The notes under the pieces: model-generated
Database searches by the model: none
The model's input: only the letters and a program-made list of their open reading frames with translations
Told to the model about the DNA's origin: nothing
Assembly (NCBI GenBank): GCA_023213395.1
Contig: CM041465.1
Span: forward strand, 203,305,741-203,369,740
DNA length: 64,000 nucleotides
Direction: 5' to 3'
From: Cycas panzhihuaensis
Lineage: Eukaryota; Cycadophyta
Translations under genes and position numbers: made by a program
Part shown: one piece after another, positions 26,043 through 37,020 of the stretch
How the letters are laid out: each line of letters starts with the position of its first letter
Position numbering within the stretch: the stretch's first letter is position 1

Positions 26043-26397
26043 TGTAGAAATAAGCATATGCACAATATTACCACAAGATCACAGAGACAAGCAATTACAG
26101 GCTCCAAATAACATTGCACATATACACCAGATTGATAGGTGGAAAACCCCTTCTGGGGAAGAAAAACCGCCTCCTAAAGTTGTGTTTATATTAAAAATAG
26201 TGAAAACATGATACAATATGCTGAAACCACCAAACCAGCCTTTCAAAAAGGCTTTTAGACAGCCCTCCTAGATTCTCGGAACCATCTCCTTAAATCTAGG
26301 AGAAGAATTAATACTAAGAAAGGTTCATTGAAATGCAGTTGCGCATTTCAACCACCTTCTACATAAGATTAAAATAAGCACTAAAGTTAAACATTAG

Positions 26398-26485
26398 ACT
26401 TGAGGGAGAGAATCCGGGACTAATGTGGCAGAAACATCCAGACTTGAGGGAGAGAATCTGGGACTGGTGGGGAGTCCAGGTTCAG
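26398..26485 (+). repeat. 44-bp direct repeat at the LINE 5' end
   Basis: ACTTGAGGGAGAGAATC(C/T)GGGACT occurs at 26398 and again at 26442, period 44. Such 5' junction duplications are known from LINE integration by template switching or repair. Confidence 0.8.
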
Positions 26486-28845
26486 GGTTGTGCTATGTAC
26501 AGGTTTTCGAAGAAATTGAACTGGATCAAGCAACAAATCAAGGTCTGGAACAGGGAGGTCTTTGGAAATATCTTCGAGAACAAGGGTGGGTTGTTGGGGG
26601 AGCTCAAAGTGATCGAGGATAGGATCCAGATCGAAGGAAGAACCCAAGAGCTGGACAATAAGGAACTCTCCACTTCCAGGAAACTCGAGGAGGTGTTGGA
26701 GAAGGAGGAAATCTTCTGGAAGCAAAAGTCCAGAGAGCAGTGGAGGGGGACAGAAACACCAAGTTCTTCCACCTATCTATATTGAGACATAGGGCCCATA
26801 ACAGGATCACTAAAATTTGCAGCAGGAATGGGGGGGTGTATGAGGCCGAGGATCAGATTGGTGGTATTGCAATGGATTATTTCAAGGAGCTATACATAGA
26901 GCACGGATGCTGTGACCTGCCCTTAGGGCAGCTCTCTTGCAATATATCCCGAGAGTGATCACGGAGGCCCTTAACAAAAAACTGACAGATCCCTTTACTC
27001 AGGAGGAGGTGGAGAAGGCGGTATTCAAGATGGGTAGGGATAAGGCTCCGTGGGATGGATTCCCTCCAGGATTTTTCCAAGAATATTGGGAGATAATCAA
27101 GGATGACCTTATGTTGGCGCTTAATGAATTCTGCCTAAGATGGACAATCTTGAAGGAGTGGCAGGCTACCTTCTTGGCCTTGATTCCGAAGAAGGAGGGA
27201 GTGGAAGTCATGGAAGACTTCAGACCTATTAGCTTGTGCAATGTTAAATACAAGATATTGTCCAAAGTGCTAGCAAACCGCCTGAGGGAGACCTTACCGG
27301 ATGTTATCTCTCCAAATCAAGATGGTTTTGTGAAAGGCAGACAAATTTCGGATGGTATTATTATTATCCACGAAACCCTGCATTTCGACATTCCATCGTA
27401 AGGAGGCGGGCATGATAATTAAAACAGATATGTACAAAGCCTATGATAGGGTGGCTTGGGACTGCCTGCTGGACTGTCTCGAGGCGTTTGGCTTCGGGGA
27501 GGTTTGGAGAGATTGGATTAAATGCTGTATATCTAGAGTCTCCTTTTCGGTGTTGATAAATGGTAGGTCGACTCCCTTCTTTGAAGGGTCGAGGGGTTTA
27601 AGGCAAGGTGACCCCCTCTCCCCCTTCTTATTCATAATCATGGCTGAAATGCTAGGTAGGGCAACTTTGGAGGCCCAGCGATTAGGGATGCTTTCTGGTT
27701 TGAGAGCTACTTCCAACCTAGAAAATATTGTGCTCCATCAGTTTGTAGACGATAACATTTTCTTGTGCAAGGCTTCCCTGGAGGAGGCCAGGGCTTTAAA
27801 ATTGGGCCTTCAGGTCTATGAAAAGGCTACAAATCATAAAATCAATTTGGATAAAAGCTCGGCTTTCTTTATCAACACCCCGGAGAGGCAGCAAAGAAGA
27901 ATAAGTAGGATTTTGGGGATGGCCAGGGGTTCCCTCCCTAGTTCTTATCTCGGCTTGCCTCTTTTTGTGGGAAGGATGGGGAAGAATTTGTGGGATCCAG
28001 TAGTGAGTAGATTTAACAAGAAGCTAGCGGGTTGGAAAGGGGCTCTTCTTAGTTGGGCCGGGAAAATTCAACTTGTGGTGGCTTCCTTGCAGAGTATCCT
28101 GGTCTATCAGATGACGGTTTTCAAGATGCCTTGCAAGGTTATCTCTACTCTGGAGGGAATCATGAAGAGATTTCTTTGGTCAAGCACCGAAGAAAAAAGG
28201 AGAATCCACCTAGCGTCTTGGGAGAGGGTTTGTAACCCAAGGTGGGCAGGGGGTCTCAGCGTAAGAAGGTTGGGCTTTTTTAATGAAGCCCTCTTGGCAA
28301 AGACGGGGTGGAGACTCATTAAAGAAGCTGACGCGATCTGGGGGAGAATTATTGCAAGGAAGTATTTGGGGGACAACCATTTTTTGTTGGAGGAGGGGTA
28401 TTGCATTGATGGTTCCCCAGTATGGAGGGCTATTAGGTCTGCGAGGTCCCTCCTTCGCGAAGGAATGAGATGGAAATTGGGAGACAGCGAAAGCATTAAG
28501 TTCTGGGAAGATAGATGGTGCGGCTACTCTAAATTAAAGGAGATGCCTAACATGGGTAACATGAAGAGGGAATGTGTTAACCGATATGGCTCGTTAGTTA
28601 AAGATTACTGGGTAGGGCAAGGTATGGAGAGGAGATGGAGATCCTTTGAGGATCTGCCTGGCCTTGAGGAGGAAACTCAAAGAGTGAAGGAGATATTAGG
28701 GAACCAGTATATTTCGAAGAGATCTATGCCAGACACGTTGGTATGGCCCCCCTCGCCGTCGAACTCATATTCGGTGAAAACGGGCTATAATCTGAGGATG
28801 AGTAGGGAGGGCTGGGAGAGGAATGACTTTCTAACTGGGGCCTAG
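26423..28845 (+). pseudogene. LINE reverse transcriptase, three frameshifts
   Basis: The pre-RT helix region (KKLNWIKQQIKVWNREVFGN) and RT fingers (DKAPWDGFPPGFFQEYW, FLALIPKKEG, FRPISLCNVKYKILSKVLANR, QDGFVKGRQISDG) are spread over three frames to 27390. From 27352 a single 497-codon frame carries TDMYKAYDRVAWD, GLRQGDPLSPFLFI, and the active site HQFVDDN, where the usual F/YADD Ala is Val. It then carries the YLGLPLFVGR thumb block and the RVT-associated domain, and ends at TAG 28843, apparently TGG to TAG. It reverse-transcribes LINE RNA at the target site. Confidence 0.92.
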
Positions 28846-29836
28846 AAGTTAGGAATCCTTCCAAAAATAGCTGCTTTTTGGTGGTTATGCCTCCAAAATA
28901 AATTACTTACTTTGGATAACCTTGCGAAAAGGGGTATTCATTTGGCTAGCAGGTGTGTACTTTGCAAGAGGGAAGTTAAAACCCTGGATCACCTAAGTTC
29001 ATTGCCCCTACTCGGTGTGTATATGGAGCAACTTTTAGTCCGGCCTGGGATAGCACGGTTTCATCAAAATCCCTTAAAGATCAGTGGAGTGCTTGGATTC
29101 CCCCTTTCAAAAGCAAAACCCTTATCAAACTTTGGAAGATGATCCTCCCAGTAGGCTCATGGTATATTTGGAAAGAATGAAACAGGAGGATTTTCGAGGG
29201 AAAGGAGAAGGATTGCCTGTCCCTACTAGTGGAGATAAGAAAGGGTATCACAGAAATGTTGGTTTTACCTAAAAGGGGCAGGATTCCAGAAAGGGAAGAA
29301 GGTGTCATAAAAGAGTGGGGCATTCTCCCCCAGAGGGGGGCTAGGGAGAGATGCAGGGATGTTAGATGGCATCCTCCAGATATTCTTTGGGAAAAAGTGA
29401 ACTTTGATGGAGCGGCCAAGGGTAACCCCCCGGCGAGGCAGGCGGGGGTGGTCTGTGCAGGGATCACGGTGGTAATTTGAGATGGGCTTTCGCGGAGTAC
29501 CTAGGTGTCCAAACGAACCAGAAGGCCGAGGTGCAGGCAATGCTAAGAGCGATAACTCTAATGGATGAGGAGGACACCCAAAAGGTGGTCATAGAGGGTG
29601 ATTCAATGTATGTGATTAATTGCTTGAAGGGGGAAGCGGACCCTGGATGGGATAATGTGGATATTTTCAGGGATGCTCAGGATATTTTGAGATCTAAAGG
29701 CGGTGTTCAGATTCAGCATATTTTTAGGGAAGGGAACTCGATAGCAAACTGGCTGGCAAACTGGGTTGTGTCAAATAAAAGATCAAAAGTTTGGAAAGAG
29801 GAATTCCCGGAAGAGTTACTGAGACTCCCTGGCTAA
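28846..29836 (+). pseudogene. LINE zf-RVT and RNase H domains, broken
   Basis: After the TAG the same frame continues with LPKIAAFWWLCLQNKL and CVLCKREVKTLDHL (zf-RVT type Cys pair), then shifts. A plant-LINE RNase H follows: NFDGAAKGNPP (first Asp) at about 29401, a frame change near 29460, then NQKAEVQAM (Glu), VIEGDSMYVI (Asp) and REGNSIANWLANW, ending TAA at 29836. The catalytic order D-E-D is preserved across the shift. Confidence 0.88.
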
Positions 29837-30130
29837 GGCACATGTGGGAGGCGATTGAGGAGGACTGTTTGATTTATATTGGGCTAGACCATGGGCCCGC
29901 TATGGTCATCTTTGCTTTGGTTGGCCTTGATGTACAGGGTTTGGGGACCCAGTTAAAACCCCTATAATATCATTTTTTACCATATCAAAAAAAAAAAAGA
30001 ATAACTTAAATACTAATTTAAACATGTGACATAAATATGAACTTTAAGAAGAACATAAGATTACATTAATATTCCTAACATCTCCCTTTAATGTGAACTT
30101 TTATGCTATAGAAGAATAAGAAGGTCTTCA

Positions 30131-33100
30131 TCACGGTGATCCCCATTTGATGGAGACTTCTTTTATCTGCAACAAATCTCGAAGATTTAGAAATTGTACT
30201 TCAGTTAAAGACTTTGTAAGTATGTCAGCAATCTGTAGATCTGTTGGACAATAAGACAAGGAAACAAGATTATCAGTAACAAGATTACGAATAAAATGTT
30301 GATGTAATTCTACATGTTTAGTCCTAGAATGTGAAACTGAATTAGTAGCAATAGCAATTACATCTTGATTATCAACTTTAAGTTCAATGGAAGAGTTTAG
30401 AGACATACCAATTTTATTTAATACAGAATTGAGCCAAAGTGCTTATTTGTCGGCTTCAACAAGTGCACAATATTTAGCTTCAGTCGTTGATAAAACTAAT
30501 GCCTGCATTTTCTTACTAGACTAAGTAATAGGTGAGGAATCTATAAAAAATACATAACCTGATATAGATTTTCGATCATTTATATCACATGTCCAGTCTA
30601 AATCAGTATATCCAATTAAAGTTAGATGTTTATTGCAAAAATTATAAGTTAAACCATAAAAAATAGTATGTTTTAGATATCGTAAGATATGTTTTGTAGT
30701 TTTCCAATGAGATTCATGTGGTTGTTGCATATAATGTAAATATAAAGCGACAGCATAGGAAATGTCAGGGCGGATGTAAGTTAAATAAATAAGACTACCA
30801 ATTAGTTATCTATATAATATAAGGTCACATAAAGGTGATGAACAATCAATGGATAGTTTGAACCCTAGTTGTAATAGATTAGATACAGGTTTAGTATTTT
30901 CCATGTTAAACCATTGAATTAAGTCTAGAATATACTTAGGTTGGGATATTATTATTTTCAAATCATGTTGATAAATTTGTAAACTAAGAAAGTAATGTAG
31001 TAGACATAAATCGATCATTTCGAATTTGTTCATTAAAGTAGATTTTAAATGATGAATATTATTAGTTGATGATCTAGTAATGATGATATCATCAACATAG
31101 AGGATTATAATAGTAATATTTTCATTTTCACATTTGAAATAAAGATTTGGATCACTAATACATCTAGTGTATACAATGTGAATTAAATAATCGTTAACTT
31201 TAATATACCATGCTCGAGGAGTTTGTTTTAAACCATAAATTGATTTTTTAAGTTTATAAACTAGATTAAGATTTTCAATAAAGCTAGGTGGCTGAGACAT
31301 GTAGATTTCTTCTTTGAGATCACCATTCAAAAAAGCACTATTGACATCTATTTGATGGATTTGCCAACCAAACTTGGTAGCTAGAGCAATAATTGTTTTA
31401 ATTGTGTTCATCTTTGCAACAAGGGTAAAGGTTTCGTTATAATATATGCTATCTATTTGCGAAAATCCTTTTGCAACTATGCGAGCTTTATATTTTTCAA
31501 CTGCGTCTGTTAAGTTATATTTTGTTCTATAGACTCATTTACAGTCAACTACATTTTTTCCAAGTGAAAGAGGAACGAGATTCCAAGTTGAATTTTTAAT
31601 TAAAGCATCAAATTCAGTTTGCATAGCGTCCTGCCATATATGATTTGTGCTAGTTTGTTTAAAGGTTTTGGGATCGTTGTTGTCCATTATTTTAGCTATT
31701 AAGGCAAAGTTAGCATGTAGTTTTTGGGCACGAGTTCGTCTGGTATCTGTAGGATTACCTACATCAGATTCAAGATCGCAGTCGCTTTTTGTTGCCCAAA
31801 CAGGTTGCTTATTAGTAATTGTTTCTGAAGGTACAGGTTGATTTGTAAAACTAGGTTAAGAGAAGGAATCTATTTTATTAAATTTAGATAGAGTCTAATT
31901 TTAGACTTGAGTTGATAAGGATTCTATAACTTCCGGATCAGCTTGTTTGTCAGAAGGGTCAACCAAATAAGTGTTAGTTAACAAATTTTCAATGGAAAAT
32001 TCTACATAAGTAAATGTTGAAGAAAATCCTTCTTCATCAAATATTACGTCATGCAAAGTGGAAATTTAATGTGTGACTAGATCTAGGAGTCTATAAACTT
32101 TACTTTCTTCGTTGTATTTAACGAAGATGTATTTTTTATTTTTTAAGTCTAATTTTTTACGTTTTTCTTTAGGGATATGTCCCCACGCAATACTACCAAA
32201 GATTCATAAATGATTGCCTGATGGTTTTCTTTCAGACCATTTTTGTTCCGGAGTAACGTCGTGTAGACTTTTACTAAGTAAACAATTTAATAAATAGTTA
32301 GAGCAGTTAATTATTTCTGCCCACAATTTTAGATCTGGATTCTTTACATGTAATATGCAACAAGTCATCTCAACAAGAGTATGGTTTTTGTATTCAGCAA
32401 CACCGTTTTGTTGAGGTGTATATGCAACAGAATGCTGGAACTAAATTCCATGTGATTTACAGAAAAAAATGAATTTGCCACTTAAATATTCATTTGCATT
32501 ATCGGATCAAAAAAATTTAATTTTTGAATTTGATTGATTTTCAATTAGCATTTTGTATTCAACGAAAATGTCAAACACTTGACTACGTGTTTTAAGTATG
32601 TAAACGCAACATTTTCTTGAATAATCATCAATAAATGTAACAAAATAACGAAAGCCAAAGTATGACGTTACATGAAAAGATCTGCATATGTCAGAGTGAA
32701 TAAGTTCAAGTGGAACAGTCGCTCTGAATTGTGTTTTATGTGGAAATTGGTCTATGTGTTGCTTACCTGTCACACAAACTTCACAAACACCATAAACAAT
32801 GTTTAAGGGTTGAAGACCATGAACCATTTTATGTTTTTTTAGATATTGTAGTTTGCCATAACTTGTATGGTCAAATCGTGCATGCCAAAGTTTATTGACT
32901 GAGACAGATTTGGCAATAAATATTTTTTTAGATATTGTAGTTTGCCATAACTTGTATGGTCAAATCGTGCATGCCAAAGTTTATTGACTGAGACAGATTT
33001 GGCAATAAAGGCACTAAATGATTTTGTTTTATTATTTTGTAGACTTATTAAACTATAGAGATGTATTATGATTAACAGGTCTTGAGGTAATACGTCTAAA

Positions 33101-33580
33101 TTTGTTTAATAGCTCCTTAATGATAAATTTATTTTTCCAGAATTCGACGACAAAGTCTTTCTAGCAGATTTGATAAACAGAAAGTAGGTTTGGTAATAGA
33201 CTAGGTATGTAGAAAACGTCTTTTATTGATCCATCCTTTAAGGTAACATCACATGATCCTTTGACTTTAAGTTGGGTACCACTTCCAAAAGAAATATCTT
33301 CTTCAAAGTTTGATTCAGATTGATAAGTTGATAAATTTTTCTGGTGTTTTGTCATGTGATAAGATGCACCTGAGTCAAGGATCCATTGTGGTGGTTGATT
33401 TGTAGGGGCAATAAACGCAGAAATTGTTGCCACTAAAGAACGATTATGAGTTTGTCGATTTTGAGGTCGTGATTGAAGATGGAATTGAGGTCGATTTTGC
33501 AATCCCTTGGAAGCTTTCCATGCTTCCGAAGCTACTTCTGTAGACATCAATAGTGTGGCATGTTTTATGACAATATGCAC
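30131..33580 (-). pseudogene. copia-2 pol (PR-IN-RT-RH), broken
   Basis: Protease with WILDSGASYHMTKH is in the open stretch 33580-33161. The integrase core is at 32827-32080 (VCEVCVTGKQH, LIHSDICRSF, YFVTFIDDYSRK, HSVAYTPQQNGVAE). RT is at 31600-30806 with QIDVNSAFLNGDLKEEIYM, IYGLKQTPRAWY and the intact active site LYVDDIIIT. RNase H is at 30730-30131 (YTDLDWTCDINDRKSISGY; HIRN/ADILTKSL end). Pol would copy and integrate the element DNA. A stop between RT and RNase H, integrase stops and an 89-bp duplication make it non-functional. Confidence 0.88.
32834..33009. repeat. 89-bp tandem duplication in the copia-2 pre-integrase region
   Basis: TTTTTTAGATATTGTAGTTTGCC... to GATTTGGCAATAAA is repeated with an exact period of 89 bp (copies ending at 32920 and 33009) and is almost identical. 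The period is not a multiple of three, so it shifts the pol frame. The identity suggests a recent event after the element died. Confidence 0.9.
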
Positions 33581-33599
33581 AACTAGTGTTCTGAGAAGG

Positions 33600-34442
33600 A
33601 GTTACATTGTTCCTATTATGAAATGATTGATTAGAAATATTTTGGTGTTTAGTTAGACCAGAATACTTAATATTGTTTTAAGAATTTGATTGTGAACCTC
33701 TATAAGGTTTTTGAAATTTTGGATTACTATGAAAATTATTCTGTTATTTATTTTTAATTTGTGGCTTAGTTTTAGAAAACAAAGTCTGTGAAGGATCTTT
33801 TAATATGCCTTTTTGAATTAACATTATTTGATATTCGATCAGTTGGTTTATCAACTGATTGAATGTTATAGGAGGGTCGCCAGCTTATTGTCTGGTAGTT
33901 TTGAAGAGATTAAATTGTTTTGGTAACTTGTTTACTGCAAGGCGTACGAGTGTATCGTTGTCTCTAGCATGCGTGATTATTTTTTCAGTATCACCTTCTT
34001 TAGTTTTGGATTTGATACAATTTCCTATATCTTTATTAATTAATTAAATTTTACTTAAAAAATCTTCAACATTGGAAAAATTATCAAAAGTAAGGTCATA
34101 CAATTGTTGTTCTAGGACAGCCACTTAATATGTATCGATCTTGTCATATTTATCTTGCAAAGTTTTCCAGACAGTGGCCAAGTCGTCTGTTTCAAAAAAC
34201 TGTCGACTGATTTCTGGTGAAAGTGAGTTTAATATGGTGCGTAAGGCTGCATCTGAGTTCATCAGATACACCATATAACTCTCTGTAGCTTCATCTTTTG
34301 GTTTTTAAAATTCACATGTCACATATCGCCACATCTTTTGCTGTTTAAACCAATGAGATATGTGATTCCTCCAGTCGGCATAGTTTGAGCCGGTTAATAC
34401 TGAAATTAGAACGCAAATGGTTGTCCCTGGCATTAATGCCAT
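33600..34442 (-). pseudogene. copia-2 gag, broken
   Basis: From ATG 34442 (MALMPGTTICVL, then TGSNYADWRNHI) it reads as a copia gag of the UBN2 type, with YMVYLMNSDAALRTIL and ETDDLATVWKTLQDKY. A zinc-knuckle relic CAYCHKTCHTIDVY (last Cys to Tyr) is near 33550-33595. Several in-frame stops are present. Confidence 0.75.
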
Positions 34443-34940
34443 ATTGGGAGTTATAAGGTTTGATTAAAGATTGAAGAATATGAAGGTGGAAGAAAAAATA
34501 ATCACTCAATAAAAGTACTAATAATCAGATTAATATTTTAACAGGCATAATTCAAGAATGAAAAAGAAAGTATTGTAGTATGCATTACTTGCTTTTCCCT
34601 TCAAGAAAAAAATCACATGTTTTCAGGCAAATAGTTTCCCTCGAATTGAAAAATAAACGACCCCTTAAAAAATCCCCTTAGACATTCCCTTTTCGAAACA
34701 AAAGATCCCGTTAATTTGATAAATAAACAATCCCCCTCAAGTGTTTAAGTTCCAAGAAAGTTGTAAATATATAAAATTAGAACAATTAATTATACGTTGC
34801 ATTAGTTTGACAATAATTTTTAAGATATAAGACTGATTTGCAAGATAAAATATAAAAAATGTTAATAGTTTTTTATTAATTAAACTTTATTTTTGAAAAA
34901 AAAAAAATGCATATAAAAAGAATTCAATAATCCACACAAA

Positions 34941-34987
34941 TAAGAACATATACTACACTTGATCTTAGCTAAAAAACCAAGAAAAAA
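34941..34987 (-). pseudogene. U2 snRNA 5'-end fragment
   Basis: The minus strand reads TTTTTTCTTGGTTTTTTAGC, then TAAGATCAAGTGTAGTATATG and TTCTTAT. It follows the U2 snRNA 5' region (CTTTCTCGGCCTTTTGGCTAAGATCAAGTGTAGTATCTGTTCTTAT), including GTGTAGTA, the branch-point pairing element. Most differences are C to T. The rest of U2 (stem IIa onward, Sm site) and the plant snRNA upstream element are not seen, so this is a decayed fragment. Confidence 0.78.
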
Positions 34988-35025
34988 TGTTGGTTTTGCC
35001 TAAGTTAATTAGGCTTTGTTAATAG

Positions 35026-35056
35026 TATATATATGTATATATATATATATATATAT
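35026..35056. repeat. (TA)n microsatellite
   Basis: About 31 bp of TA dinucleotides with one G substitution, within the copia-2 leader. Confidence 0.9.
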
Positions 35057-35134
35057 ACTCTTTAAATGAGTGTTTGAAAGGTAATGTATACTTTATTTGT
35101 GACAAAGAATAAGCTAAGATTTTAGACGGAAGGA

Positions 35135-35665
35135 GGGGGAATATTATATAGTATATAGGGGGGGAAAGCTTTGTAAAAAATAACTTTAAATGTTATAATA
35201 AGGAATATTTATTAAATATTAAAAGTTAATTAAAGGGAGAGGGGTTTAATATCCCAATATTTAGTGGAGGATAATAAAGAAATCTAATCTATAAATGTAA
35301 AAAAATTTGGTACTGTTTTTAAATATTATAGTGTAATAAAGGGGGTTAATTGTAAAAATGTAAGGGGGGGCTAATGTAATAATCAATATAATGAAAAAAT
35401 GGGAGGTAAAGTAATAATCAATATAATGAAAAGGGGGGGTAAAAGAGTGTTTAATTAAAAATAATATTAATTAACGTAATGGGGGGGGTGTACATTAATT
35501 ATTAAAATGTAATAGGGGGTTTTAGGTTTATAAGTTTTTATTAAATAAACATAATCTAAAGTTATGGGAGGGGATTCTAAATCAAGATTATTTGATTAAA
35601 CATAGTTTATTAATGTGATTAAGGGGGGGTATTAAGGTTATTTTATTAATATAATAAGGGGGGGG
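35135..35665 (+). repeat. Cluster of nine G-tracts in AT-rich DNA
   Basis: Runs of five to eight G's occur at 35135, 35158, 35341, 35364, 35433, 35481, 35515, 35623 and 35658 on the + strand, separated by almost pure A/T. A sub-repeat GTAATAATCAATATAATGAAAA occurs at about 35378 and 35411. There is no coding potential. Confidence 0.85.
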
Positions 35666-35789
35666 AGGTATTAACGTTAAATCAAATGAAATAAAAACTA
35701 AATAAAAAAACAAAAGAATCAAACCCGCGGACCCAATGGGTTATTAAATTTTATAAAAGAAAAAATAAAATAAACAAAAAGAAATGGTC

Positions 35790-36480
35790 CGTTAAGGTTT
35801 AGGGTTAGAAACCCTACCTGGAATTGTGATGGCGTGGCGGTGCGTCTTCTCCATCTGGATCTTGGAGGCAGCAGCAGCACGTTTATGCAGGTCTGCTTCG
35901 AGGAGAGGCACTTCCAGAGGATTTATGCAGGTCTAGTTAAAGATCTGGTGAGAGGAATTTATCTCCTTGTAGAGGCACACTAGACTCGGGGTTTCGATTG
36001 CAAGCACAAATAACCACTGAAGGTGGGAGCTCAACAGCCAATGCAGCTATTGATGCTGACCATGTTGAAGCTTCTGTTGATGTTGCTACTCCAGCTTGTC
36101 ATTTTCCTCATTTAGATTCCATTTATCGTATGGGTTTTGCATTTATCTCTGATTTTTGAATGTACTCTTCGGTCTTTTGGCTGCACGCTGCGATGCCATA
36201 TTGATTCCGTGAAGCGGGTCTCGACTTCTTAAGATGCCCTTGTTTGTGGGTTTTGCTCAAGATTGAAGGACACATATTGTGTCACATTCTCAGTGTTAAT
36301 TAGAGAGGGAGCCATGTCTTTGGTTGTATGTGGGAAGAGGTCAGTATTTGATGATCTTCATTCTCCACCCCTGATCAAGCGCCTTACGTTGTGGAGGGGA
36401 GGGTTTAACATGGAATCCGACTACTTGGTCTTTGAAAAATTTTCATCTATCACACCTTAGAAGGTTGTTTCCCAATAGTG
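35790..36480 (+). pseudogene. Possible captured host gene pieces (CUE-domain protein-like start)
   Basis: The block is less AT-rich than its surroundings. At 36314 an ATG in a good context opens MSLVVCGKRSVFDDLHSPP, then LIKRL. This resembles the N-terminus of small plant CUE-domain (ubiquitin-system) proteins (MSAIVCGKRS.FE.LP.SPPVSKRLRC). The frame ends at 36458 without the CUE domain. A second open piece at about 36000-36150 (+) reads TTEGGSSTANAAIDADH and is not recognised. Both are antisense to copia-2. The family link rests on about 20 residues from memory and is tentative. Confidence 0.4.
35800..35816. promoter_or_regulatory. Paired telo-box-like inverted repeat
   Basis: TAGGGTTAGAAACCCTA contains TAGGGTT and its complement AACCCTA. 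AAACCCTA telo-boxes are typical of plant promoters and 5' UTRs of growth and translation genes. Here it begins the GC-richer block that looks like captured host gene DNA. Confidence 0.45.
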
Positions 36481-36561
36481 ATAAATAACATCTGCGAGTA
36501 ACATTGGAATTATGTAGCAATGATCTTGATTCTGCAATCAAGAGTCTGAATGAATACCAAT

Positions 36562-36576
36562 CAAGCTCTGATACCA
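36562..36576 (-). other. Primer-binding site of copia-2
   Basis: TGGTATCAGAGCTTG on the minus strand matches the 3' end of plant initiator Met tRNA (TGGTATCAGAGC). It sits directly after the 5' LTR. Confidence 0.9.
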
Positions 36577-37020
36577 TGTAGAAATAGGCATATGCACAAT
36601 ATTACCACAGGATCACATAGACAAGCAATTACAGGCTCCAAATAACATTGCACATATACACAAAATTAACAGGTGGAAAACCCCTTATGGGGAAGAAAAA
36701 CCACCTCCTAAAGTTGTATTTATATTAAGAATAGTGAAAACAGAATACAATATGCTGAAACCACCTAACCACCAAATCAACCTTTCAAAAAGGCTTTTAG
36801 ACAGCCCTCCTAGATTCTCGGAACCATCTCCTTGAATCTAGGAGAAGAATTAATACTAAGAAATGTTCGTTGAAATGCAGTTGCACATTTCAACCACCTT
36901 CCACAAAATTAAAATAAGCGTTAAAATTAAACATTAGAATAACTTAAATACTAATTTAAACATGTGACATAAATATGAACTTTAAGAAGAACATAAAATA
37001 TTACATTAATATTCCTAACA
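36577..37020 (-). repeat. 5' LTR of copia-2
   Basis: 444 bp, TGTTAGGAATATTAATG to TATTTCTACA in element sense. It is collinear with the split 3' LTR. It contains the inverted pair CCTCCTAGATTCTCGG / GAATCTAGGAG. Confidence 0.9.

Larger units (their letters stand above)
26398..29998 (+). mobile_element. 5'-truncated LINE (L1/RTE-like, RT plus RNase H)
   Basis: A 3.6-kb insert in the copia-2 3' LTR ends in a 12-A tail (29987-29998). It lacks the endonuclease and starts just before the RT domain. It is GC-richer than its surroundings and has only a handful of frame breaks, so it is much younger than the LINE at 20690-24190. Target duplication is at most 1-2 bp (AG). A 44-bp direct repeat sits at its 5' end. 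Frame breaks lie near 26745, 26950, 27390, 29000 and 29460, with a TAG at 28843. Confidence 0.93.
26043..30080 (-). repeat. 3' LTR of copia-2, split by a LINE
   Basis: The LTR occupies 26043-26397 and 29999-30080. Joined, it follows the 36577-37020 LTR almost base for base across AACATTAG|AATAACTT, which fixes the LINE insertion point. Confidence 0.9.
34443..36561 (-). other. Long leader of copia-2 between PBS and gag
   Basis: This 2.1-kb stretch has no retroelement coding. Going down the minus strand it holds: GC-richer sequence with plant gene-like pieces on the + strand (about 36480-35780), a G-tract cluster (35665-35135 on +), a (TA)n microsatellite (35056-35026), a U2 snRNA-like fragment (34987-34941) and AT-rich DNA up to the gag ATG. 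Typical copia leaders are much shorter, so capture or nested insertion is likely. Confidence 0.6.
26043..37020 (-). mobile_element. Complete Ty1/copia element (copia-2) with nested LINE
   Basis: The 5' LTR (minus) is 37020-36577 (444 bp). The 3' LTR is 30080-29999 plus 26397-26043 (437 bp once the LINE is removed). Perfect target duplications ATTAT flank it (26038-26042 and 37021-37025). The primer-binding site TGGTATCAGAGCTTG abuts the 5' LTR, and a purine tract AAAGGGAGA abuts the 3' LTR. Coding order on the minus strand is gag (from ATG 34442), protease, integrase, RT and RNase H, all degraded by stops. The 2.1-kb leader between the PBS and gag is unusually long and contains foreign-looking pieces. 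LTR identity looks high (about 90%+ by eye), so it is younger than copia-1. Confidence 0.92.

Noticed and set aside
26420-29540. Minus-strand ORFs of 60-130 codons opposite the LINE (for example 26420-26725, 28107-28496, 29081-29467)
   Set aside because: They are shadows of the LINE RT/RNase H frames, with Pro/Ser-rich composition and no family features.
34941-34987. Functional U2 snRNA gene
   Set aside because: Only the 5' 45-50 nt are present, with several changes, and there is no upstream sequence element, Sm site or 3' stem.
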